A stretch of DNA of 5,221 bases from Chloroflexota bacterium (GTDB lineage Bacteria; Chloroflexota; Dehalococcoidia; Lucifugimonadales; Lucifugimonadaceae). A program made the position numbers and the translations under genes. Positions within the stretch are counted from its first letter, which is position 1; every line of letters begins with the position of its first letter. The DNA is taken from the NCBI GenBank assembly GCA_002725925.1, contig PBRL01000021.1:1-5221 (forward strand). The letters run 5' to 3'. The notes beneath the pieces were generated by a model. That model did not search any database. It was not told where the DNA came from and was given only the letters and a program-made list of their open reading frames with translations. Below are positions 1 through 5,221 of this stretch, in pieces.

Positions 1-1
1 C

Positions 2-277
2 GATTTAGACGTTAAATATTTGGTGCGTGATTTTTTTAAAGATCAGCTATCTCATGCTGAGATTAAAGATATTAGCGAACTTTGTTCAGTAGACGAGATG
101 TTCGCTTGGCGAAGTCCGAGTTCGAAGCCCTACAGAAATCTTCGCGGAGAAGCGTCGGATGAAGAGTTGATAGATTTGATGTCTAAAGAGCCACGTCTTA
201 TCAGGAGGCCAATTCTGTTAAATAATTATCAAATTGTCTTCGGCTTCAAGCCGGGTGCTTATGATGGCTTTGCCTGA
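2..277 (+). CDS. ArsC/Spx-like thioredoxin-fold protein, 5'-truncated by window edge
   Basis: Only the last 91 residues are present; the reading frame is open back to base 2, so the start and the N-terminal Cys-containing motif lie outside the window. What is seen: a segment reading RDFFKDQLS near residues 9-17, typical of the linker after the first beta-alpha unit of ArsC/Spx/YffB proteins; AWRSPSS (35-41), placing an Arg where E. coli ArsC has Arg60; an acidic DEELIDLM helix (53-60); and LIRRPILL (66-73), which matches the 'RPI' cis-proline strand of ArsC (Arg94 region). The family holds arsenate reductases, which use glutaredoxin/glutathione thiols, and Spx-type redox regulators. The third arsenate-binding Arg of E. 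coli ArsC has no obvious counterpart near the GF at 81-82, so arsenate reduction should not be assumed. Without the Cys region the subgroup cannot be decided. The C-terminus is short, ending soon after the last strand, as in the smaller ArsC-like proteins. Confidence 0.72.
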   Translation, partial: DLDVKYLVRDFFKDQLSHAEIKDISELCSVDEMFAWRSPSSKPYRNLRGEASDEELIDLMSKEPRLIRRPILLNNYQIVFGFKPGAYDGFA

Positions 278-422
278 ACAAGCTGATTTGATTATTTGTG
301 GGATAGACTCGTAATTTTGTTGTGTCCTAGACCCTGAAAAATATATGACATCTATAAGTCGATTTACAAATATTCTTACTCTCGACCACGCTGATTCCTT
401 TGTGATCGATTTTTGGAGATAG
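264..422 (+). other. Possible decayed 5' fragment of an amidohydrolase-like gene (weak)
   Basis: A start at 264 (with another ATG at 261) overlaps the end of the ArsC-like gene in another frame and encodes MALPEQADLIICGIDS, followed by TAA at 312-314. Reading on in the same frame gives FCCVLDPEKYMT and stays open to TAG at 420-422. The pattern 'ADLII-G-D ... LDPE' resembles the N-terminal strand pair of metal-dependent amidohydrolases (for example ADLII..., then V-T-L-D-P-E). The spacing is about two residues too long, and the similarity fades after the LDPEK stretch. No metal-ligand HxH motif is present. This could be a gene remnant with an internal stop, a short translated leader, or chance. 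The rest of the gap (423-494) shows no gene, no convincing terminator and no clear promoter. Confidence 0.2.
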
Positions 423-494
423 TACTTATTAAATTGACTGTACGATTAATATATGCGGACTTTGTTTACCCTGTCCGGGTGCTAGAATTTCCTT

Positions 495-1334
495 ATGTCA
501 GATTACGTTCCGGCGGCGAATAATCACGGTGTGATTCGAGATGTTAATCGTGAACAAGGGTTTGCTACGCTCACACTTAATCGACCTGACCGTCTAAACT
601 CACTTGGAAGTGATCTTCTTAAATCACTTGTTGATTCTTTGGAGTCGGTAGCCTCGGATGATTCAATTCGCGCAGTGATTATTACGGGATCAGGTCGTGC
701 TTTTTGTTCGGGGGCTGATACGGACGAGATGGCAGGCGGTAAAAGTGATGGACCACATAAACTTGGACCTGCAGGAGCGGAGGGTCTAAGACGAGGTTTT
801 CATCTTGCTCAAGAATTAATATTAGGCGTTCATGAAATGGAAAAACCTGTGATTGCAGCCATTAATGGAGATGCTGTCGGCGCTGGATTTGATCTAGCGT
901 GCGCTTGCGATATTCGCATTGCCTCAGACAAGGCTCGTTTCATGGCCGCTTACATCCATGTCGGTTTATTTCCGGGGTATGGCGGGACTTGGCTCTATCC
1001 CCGGCTTTTTGGTTATGCAAAGGCTGCTGAATTGATGTATACAGGAAATTTCATGGATGTGACTGAGGCTAGGAGCCTGGGTTTCCTGAATGACGTTGTA
1101 CCCGATCAGGATCTCAAAGGTGCAGCTGAAGACATGGCGCTGCGTATTGCGGGTGGTCCACCAATAGCGATCAGGTTGGCGAAGAACATGATGCGGCGCG
1201 GTCTGTCAATGGATCTCGAAACTTCCCTCGAAATGTCTGCCGCAGCGGAGGCAATAACGTTATCCTCTACTGACCATGTTGAAGGCATGGAAGCACTACG
1301 TCAAAAACGCCGGCCAAAGTTCAAGGGGATATGA
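495..1334 (+). CDS. Crotonase-superfamily protein (enoyl-CoA hydratase/isomerase-like)
   Basis: A 279-residue protein of normal crotonase length, a soluble acyl-CoA enzyme family that stabilises CoA-thioester enolates. Seen: the N-terminal strand TLTLNRPDRLNSL (25-37); the first oxyanion-hole motif FCSGADTDEM (70-79); the second oxyanion segment NGDAVGAGFDLACACDIRIA (124-143); then FPGYGGTWLYPRL (159-171); and the usual C-terminal tail with DHVEGMEALRQKRRPKFKG. Aligning by eye to rat mitochondrial hydratase, Glu144 corresponds to Asp133 and Glu164 to Tyr153, so the classical hydratase acid/base pair is not conserved. It may be an isomerase, hydrolase, dehalogenase-like or other crotonase activity; substrate cannot be named. 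ATG 495 is the first start after an in-frame TAG at 483-485, and it has no recognisable Shine-Dalgarno. The stop overlaps the prs start, suggesting co-transcription with prs and secA. Confidence 0.9.
   Translation: MSDYVPAANNHGVIRDVNREQGFATLTLNRPDRLNSLGSDLLKSLVDSLESVASDDSIRAVIITGSGRAFCSGADTDEMAGGKSDGPHKLGPAGAEGLRRGFHLAQELILGVHEMEKPVIAAINGDAVGAGFDLACACDIRIASDKARFMAAYIHVGLFPGYGGTWLYPRLFGYAKAAELMYTGNFMDVTEARSLGFLNDVVPDQDLKGAAEDMALRIAGGPPIAIRLAKNMMRRGLSMDLETSLEMSAAAEAITLSSTDHVEGMEALRQKRRPKFKGI
1323..1334 (+). promoter_or_regulatory. Shine-Dalgarno and ATGA stop/start overlap coupling crotonase gene to prs
   Basis: AAGGGG at 1323-1328 lies inside the last codons of the crotonase gene. The sequence ATGATG follows at 1331-1336, and the upstream gene stops with TGA at 1332-1334. 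The purine run sits only 2 bases before the first ATG (1331) but 5 bases before the second (1334), so the second Met may be the true start of Prs. Either way the arrangement is typical of translational coupling. Confidence 0.6.
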
Positions 1335-2290
1335 TGCTTGGTACCAATGGAAACCCGGTCATTTTTGCTGGAAACTCGCACCCACAATTAGTCGCGGATA
1401 TTTGCGCTTATCTGCATCAGAACGTAGGCAAGGTAGAGGTTTTTAAGTTTAGTAATGACAACACCTTTGTACGGATATTAGAGAATGTTCGGCAAAAAGA
1501 TGTTTTTATATTGCAGTCGACTGTAGAACCGGTCAACGATCACATCATGGAACTGCTGATCATGATTGATGCGGCCAAGCGTGCCTCAGCTGGGCGAATA
1601 ACAGCGGTAGTTCCATTCTATAGTTACGCTCGAACTGATAAAAAAGACCAGCCTCGTGTTCCTATCACAGGTCGGTTGGTTGCAGATTTACTCGAAACTG
1701 CAGGAGCCGAACGGGTTGTGATGGTCGATCTTCATGCGGGTCAAGTTCAAGGATTTTTCCAAGTTCCGGTTGATGAACTCACTGCTATGCCCAAACTCGT
1801 TGAATACTTTGTTGAACGGGACTTAGATGATCCGGTAGTGGTTGCAACCGACATCGGGATTTCTAAGAAAGCTCGTGACTTCGCTGATTCGATTAATGCT
1901 CCTCTGGCGATTGTTGAGAAAAGAAGACTGGGCAACGACGACCGGGTTGAAAGCTTGAATGTGATAGGTGATGTTTATGGTCACCCGGTTATTCTGTTTG
2001 ATGATGAGATTGGCACGGGTGGAACAATGATGGCTGCAGCTGATGCTATTACCAAACAAGGTAGTACTGATATCTACGCTGTAGCCACTCACGGAGTGCT
2101 GTCCGGAGATACTTCAGCTAGGCTTGCCGAAGTGTCTCATATCAAGGAAGTTGTAATAACCGATACAGTTCCTTTGTCGGCAGACAAAGTAAACTTTAAG
2201 ATGAAAGTTATATCCGTCGCTCCGCTTCTTGGGGAAGCGATTAAGCGGATTCATGAAGGCCGTTCGGTTGGAGAACTGTTTATCCAATAA
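1331..2290 (+). CDS. prs: Ribose-phosphate pyrophosphokinase (PRPP synthetase)
   Basis: Makes PRPP from ribose 5-phosphate and ATP, releasing AMP; PRPP feeds purine, pyrimidine, NAD, histidine and tryptophan synthesis. The protein is cytosolic and 319 residues long, the usual class I length. Seen: DVFILQSTVEPVNDHIMELL (57-76); YARTDKKDQPRVPITGRLVA (99-118), with Arg101 matching the ATP-contacting Arg of the family; VDLHAGQVQGFF (132-143), with the conserved His135; ATDIGISKKAR (172-182), the ribose-phosphate region; EKRR (196-199), giving the catalytic-loop Lys197 and Arg199; and the PRPP loop DDEIGTGGT (224-232). Two departures from the B. subtilis/E. coli pattern are visible: FSDGE of the ATP site reads FSNDN (40-44), and the last Asp of DDxxDT is Gly228. 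It remains a clear Prs by overall pattern, but those changes make kinetics and allostery uncertain. The start may be 1331 or 1334. It is followed closely by secA. Confidence 0.95.
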   Translation: MMLGTNGNPVIFAGNSHPQLVADICAYLHQNVGKVEVFKFSNDNTFVRILENVRQKDVFILQSTVEPVNDHIMELLIMIDAAKRASAGRITAVVPFYSYARTDKKDQPRVPITGRLVADLLETAGAERVVMVDLHAGQVQGFFQVPVDELTAMPKLVEYFVERDLDDPVVVATDIGISKKARDFADSINAPLAIVEKRRLGNDDRVESLNVIGDVYGHPVILFDDEIGTGGTMMAAADAITKQGSTDIYAVATHGVLSGDTSARLAEVSHIKEVVITDTVPLSADKVNFKMKVISVAPLLGEAIKRIHEGRSVGELFIQ

Positions 2291-2301
2291 CTGGTAACTG
2301 G
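2288..2301 (+). repeat. 7-base tandem duplication TAACTGG x2 across the prs stop
   Basis: TAACTGG occurs at 2288-2294 and again at 2295-2301, followed by a further TGG. The first copy supplies the prs stop codon (TAA 2288-2290). The second copy supplies a TAA (2295-2297) that lies in the secA reading frame and therefore sets the upstream limit for any secA start. The repeat is real in the sequence; any function is unknown. Confidence 0.7.
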
Positions 2302-2357
2302 TGGATTTTCGTCTGGATTTGAACCCGGCGCTAAGTACCGCGAGTCAGAAGCTGAAT

Positions 2358-5096
2358 ATGTTAAATTTATTCAACAAACTTGTTGGTGATTCCAATGAAA
2401 AAGCTCTGAAAGCCATCCATCCGCTCGTCGATGCAATTAACGACTTAGAACCTCAGTTTGAAAAATTTAGTGATGGCGATTTGAAGGCTGTCACAGTTGC
2501 TTTGCGTTCGCGTTATACGGACGGTGAGAGCTTGGATGAGTTGCTTCCTGAGGCATTTGCTGCGGTTAGAGAAGCATCAAGAAGAACCATCGGCATGCGC
2601 CATTTTGATGTGCAGTTGATTGGCGGGATTGTGTTGCACCAGGGCAAGATCGCCGAGATGCGCACCGGTGAAGGGAAAACGCTGGTTGCCACTTTGCCCA
2701 CGTATCTGAATGCTATTTCTGGCGAGGGCGCCCACGTCATTACGGTGAACGATTATCTGGCTAAACGTGATGCTGGGTGGATGGGTGCTGTTCATCACTT
2801 TTTGGGTCTTACCGTTGGTTGTCTTCAAAATGATTCGTCTTGGGTATTCAATCCTGATGTTCCATTGGATTCACAAACACCTGATGAAGATGACGCTGCG
2901 CCGCCAGTTCGACTACCAGAAGATAACTTCCAACCCAGTACTAAACAGGAAGCTTATGCCTGCGATATTACATACGGGACAAATAATGAATTTGGATTCG
3001 ATTATCTACGCGATAACATGGTGGAAAATGCTGACAGACGAGTCCAGCGTGGACGTAGTTATGCAATTGTCGACGAAGTAGACAATATTCTTATCGATGA
3101 GGCTCGGACACCACTTATAATCTCCGGCCCTGCCCGTGAACAAAGTCAGGAATATCGCCGATTTGCTCAGTTGGCGAAGCGCCTCAGTCCTGATATTCAC
3201 TTTGAGATTGAAGATAAGCGTAAGACGATAGTCATTACTGAGGAGGGTATTGAGGCTATCGAGCGTGAGCTGAAGGTAGAAAACCTCTATAGCCCCGAAA
3301 ATGATGTTCTGTCGCATTTCACGGAAAATGCCATTCGGGCAGAACACATTTATCTTCGGGATCGTGAGTACGTGGTTCAGAGCAATGAAGTCGTTATCGT
3401 TGATGAGTTCACTGGTCGACTAATGACCGGGAGACGGTTCTCAGATGGTCTCCACCAAGCCCTTGAGGCGAAGGAAGGCGTAAATGTTCAGCGGGAGTCG
3501 AACACTTATGCCACGATTACACTTCAAAACTATTTCCGCATGTATGAAAAACTCGCCGGTATGACTGGTACTGCCACCACGGAAGCAGAAGAGTTGGACA
3601 AGATTTACAAACTTGAAGTAGTTGAAATTCCAACAAATCGCGATACTCAGCGAATCGATCATGGAGATTATATCTTCATGACTGAAGAAGCCAAATGGGA
3701 TGCGATTGCACAACGAATTAGTGAGCTGCATCGTGATGGCCGGCCGGTTCTTGTCGGAACAACCAGTATCGATAAATCGGAATTACTTGCTGGTTTGTTG
3801 AAAAAAAACAGAATACCTCACAACGTGCTTAACGCTAAGCAGCACGAACGTGAGGCCACCGTTGTTGCCGAGGCCGGAAAAGCTGGGTCGGTTACCGTTG
3901 CGACAAATATGGCGGGACGTGGGACCGACATCATTCTCGGTGGTAATCCAGATGTCACAGTTGCTTCTGAATCAGGATGGGAATCAGATCATGAAACGAT
4001 CATCCAAAAAGGCGGGTTATTTGTACTTGGAACTGAACGACACGAATCGCGACGAATCGACAATCAATTACGTGGTCGATGCGGCCGGCAAGGAGATCCG
4101 GGTGAAACCCAATTCTACCTTTCTACTGAAGACGATATTGTTCGACGATTTGGAGGTGACCGGATAAAAGGGGCGATGAATCTGTTCCGCTGGGAAGCTG
4201 ACATACCGATAGAAAATAAGATGGTTTCAAAGTCTGTTGAAACTGCCCAAACTAAAGTCGAAGCACAAAACTTTGAAATTCGTAAATATTTGGTTGACTA
4301 CGATGACGTAGTGAATACCCAACGAGATGTGATTTATCAACTTCGAGACAAGATTATTGACGGCGAAGAACTTCGCCCAACAATTAGCGGGTATCTGGAA
4401 GAAGAAGTCCGTGCGATAGTCGGTGAGCGAATTGTTGGGGCATCGGAAAACTACGATGTTGATGGTCTATACCGAGATCTGATGACAATATTTCCCGCAT
4501 TGCATGGGTTTCCGGATAAGGATGATATATACGATATGCGGCCCGATGAAGTCGAAGAAATATTTCTTCAACTGATAGGCACGATATACGACATCCGTAC
4601 AGAAGAATTTGGGTTAGATCTACTACACCGCCTTGAGCAGGCGATCATGTTGCGTACCATTGATGAAAATTGGGTTGAGCACCTCACATCGATGGATAAT
4701 ATGCGACAAGGAATCGGTCTTGAAGCCGCAGGGCAGCGTGATCCACTTGTCGCTTACAAGCGCCAAGCATTCCAGATGTTTACGTCACTTGACGTCATTA
4801 TAAAATCAACTGTAGCTCGGACAATATTCCGAGTAGCAATGAACCAGCAACCGACTCATTCAGAAAAACCACAAATGAGCGCAACAAAAGTTGAGTTGTC
4901 TACCCAAAAAGCAAATGCAGCCGCTGATAAACGGTCGGTAATGGCTAATGTGAATTCAGCCCACGGTGTTGGACAGCCAGGTGGTACGGGATTATCTCAA
5001 GTGCCTACGCATACCCCTGATGGGCGGAAGATGACCCGAGCGGAACGGCGCAAACTTGATCGGCTTCAGCGCAAGCAGTCAAAGCAGGCCCGTTAG
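2358..5096 (+). CDS. secA: Preprotein translocase motor ATPase SecA
   Basis: Cytosolic/peripheral-membrane ATPase that pushes unfolded preproteins through SecYEG. From ATG 2358 it has 912 residues (E. coli 901). NBD1: Walker A MRTGEGKT (101-108, Lys107; E. coli Lys108) and Walker B VDEVDNILIDEART (238-251). Between them lies an acidic, Pro-rich insertion of roughly 25-30 residues (about 162-195) before YGTNNEFGFDYLRDNM. The preprotein cross-linking domain occupies about 205-350, then TGRLMTGRRFSDGLHQALE (352-370) and YEKLAGMTGTA (396-406). NBD2: VLVGTTSIDKSEL (464-476), TNMAGRGTDIILGGN (516-530) and QLRGRCGRQGDPG (570-582). The scaffold helix spans about 620-667 and the two-helix finger about 763-811. 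The fingertip reads LEAAGQRDP where E. coli has LRGYAQKDP. The C-terminal Cys-rich zinc/SecB-binding motif is absent; a basic tail ends the protein. ATG 2358 is chosen because family proteins start here (MLNLFNKLVGDSN) and AGAAG sits 6 bases upstream; GTG 2301 would add 19 residues with no visible ribosome site. Confidence 0.97.
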   Translation: MLNLFNKLVGDSNEKALKAIHPLVDAINDLEPQFEKFSDGDLKAVTVALRSRYTDGESLDELLPEAFAAVREASRRTIGMRHFDVQLIGGIVLHQGKIAEMRTGEGKTLVATLPTYLNAISGEGAHVITVNDYLAKRDAGWMGAVHHFLGLTVGCLQNDSSWVFNPDVPLDSQTPDEDDAAPPVRLPEDNFQPSTKQEAYACDITYGTNNEFGFDYLRDNMVENADRRVQRGRSYAIVDEVDNILIDEARTPLIISGPAREQSQEYRRFAQLAKRLSPDIHFEIEDKRKTIVITEEGIEAIERELKVENLYSPENDVLSHFTENAIRAEHIYLRDREYVVQSNEVVIVDEFTGRLMTGRRFSDGLHQALEAKEGVNVQRESNTYATITLQNYFRMYEKLAGMTGTATTEAEELDKIYKLEVVEIPTNRDTQRIDHGDYIFMTEEAKWDAIAQRISELHRDGRPVLVGTTSIDKSELLAGLLKKNRIPHNVLNAKQHEREATVVAEAGKAGSVTVATNMAGRGTDIILGGNPDVTVASESGWESDHETIIQKGGLFVLGTERHESRRIDNQLRGRCGRQGDPGETQFYLSTEDDIVRRFGGDRIKGAMNLFRWEADIPIENKMVSKSVETAQTKVEAQNFEIRKYLVDYDDVVNTQRDVIYQLRDKIIDGEELRPTISGYLEEEVRAIVGERIVGASENYDVDGLYRDLMTIFPALHGFPDKDDIYDMRPDEVEEIFLQLIGTIYDIRTEEFGLDLLHRLEQAIMLRTIDENWVEHLTSMDNMRQGIGLEAAGQRDPLVAYKRQAFQMFTSLDVIIKSTVARTIFRVAMNQQPTHSEKPQMSATKVELSTQKANAAADKRSVMANVNSAHGVGQPGGTGLSQVPTHTPDGRKMTRAERRKLDRLQRKQSKQAR

Positions 5097-5159
5097 AGCG
5101 ACCTATGTGCTGCATATTTGGTCGACCTATTTGTCTTTTGGCGCGATAACCTGTTGGAC

Positions 5160-5221
5160 ATGAATAACAACTCGATATCCAAAGTTTTTTCGGATGTTGC
5201 GATTTTGATGCAAGCAAAAGG
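5160..5221 (+). CDS. polX: N-terminus of probable PolX-family DNA polymerase, cut by window edge
   Basis: The frame from ATG 5160 is open to the window end and gives about 20 residues: MNNNSISKVFSDVA, then ILMQAKG. The pattern of a short polar start, an amphipathic helix (ISKVFSDVAILM) and then 'xKG' matches the N-terminal helix-hairpin-helix region of bacterial DNA polymerase X, as in B. subtilis PolX, which reads IAVYMELKG at the same place. PolX is a base-excision-repair type polymerase, usually with a C-terminal PHP nuclease domain; none of that is visible here. An in-frame TTG at 5154 is an alternative start. The frame is also open back to the secA stop (same phase), so the ATG is chosen on family resemblance. 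No good ribosome-binding site is seen. The 63-base gap after secA has no strong terminator, so co-transcription with secA is possible. Identification rests on about 20 residues. Confidence 0.6.
   Translation, partial: MNNNSISKVFSDVAILMQAK

Noticed and set aside
434..452. Promoter-like boxes TTGACT (434-439) and TAATAT (447-452) before the crotonase gene
   Set aside because: They are only 7 bases apart, so they cannot form one sigma70-type promoter; neither has a convincing partner at 16-18 bases. A promoter probably exists in 278-494 but I cannot place it.
468..480. Small inverted repeat ACCC-tgtcc-GGGT just before the crotonase start
   Set aside because: A 4-base stem with a 5-base loop and no U-run is expected by chance; it is not supportable as a terminator or operator.
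434..523. Short frame from TTG 434 to TAA 521 behind a GGAGA at 415-419
   Set aside because: It would be only 29 codons, overlaps the crotonase start, uses a TTG about 14 bases from the purine run, and resembles no known peptide.
1106..1288. Antisense open frames within the crotonase, prs and secA genes, and one across the secA 3' end (5005-5217)
   Set aside because: All are low-complexity or composition-driven reverse-strand readings of well-supported + strand genes, with no ribosome sites or recognisable domains.
2767..3081. 104-codon + strand open frame inside secA (also 3850-4167)
   Set aside because: They lie in an alternate frame of a highly conserved SecA region, show no family-like motifs, and are most simply shadows of secA.
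2358..5096. SecA2-type accessory export system
   Set aside because: The protein keeps all motor motifs and full housekeeping length, and no accessory Sec, glycosyltransferase or surface-protein genes flank it; it reads as the main SecA.
5098..5133. Imperfect direct repeat CGACCTAT (5099-5106 and 5123-5130) and a weak hairpin near 5102-5120 after secA
   Set aside because: The repeat is 8 exact bases in two copies only, and the hairpin stem is about 4 bases with no U-tract, so neither supports a binding site or terminator call.

Overview
The window looks like a gene-dense stretch of a free-living bacterial chromosome with modest, slightly AT-leaning base composition. All recognisable genes are on the + strand. 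The best guess for the host is a member of the Chloroflexota, possibly a marine SAR202-like or other Dehalococcoidia lineage. This rests mainly on the SecA, which carries an acidic loop insertion in nucleotide-binding domain 1 and a short region joining its second half to the scaffold helix, both of which I recall from Chloroflexota SecA proteins. The assignment is from memory and needs a tree.

Layout: (1) 2-277, the C-terminal part of an ArsC/Spx-type thioredoxin-fold protein that enters from the left edge. (2) 278-494, a gap of about 217 bases with no intact gene; it may hold a decayed fragment resembling the start of an amidohydrolase. (3) 495-1334, a crotonase-superfamily (enoyl-CoA hydratase/isomerase-like) protein in which both classical catalytic glutamates are substituted. 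(4) 1331-2290, a ribose-phosphate pyrophosphokinase (Prs) that overlaps the crotonase gene in an ATGA junction. (5) 2358-5096 (an alternative start lies at 2301), SecA, the motor ATPase of the Sec translocon. (6) 5160-5221, the first 20 or so codons of what appears to be a PolX-family DNA polymerase that leaves at the right edge.

The crotonase, prs and secA genes are packed tightly enough to be one transcription unit: a 4-base overlap, then a gap of 10 or 67 bases depending on the secA start. The products do not form one pathway. They serve acyl-CoA chemistry, PRPP supply for nucleotide and amino-acid synthesis, and protein export. This is best read as a housekeeping operon of convenience, with polX possibly joining it downstream.

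I found no mobile element, CRISPR array, RNA gene or convincing new system. The points worth a second look are residue-level departures in otherwise recognisable enzymes (SecA fingertip and tail, Prs ATP/PRPP loops, crotonase acid/base residues), the possible gene relic at 264-422, and a 7-base tandem duplication that spans the prs stop codon.
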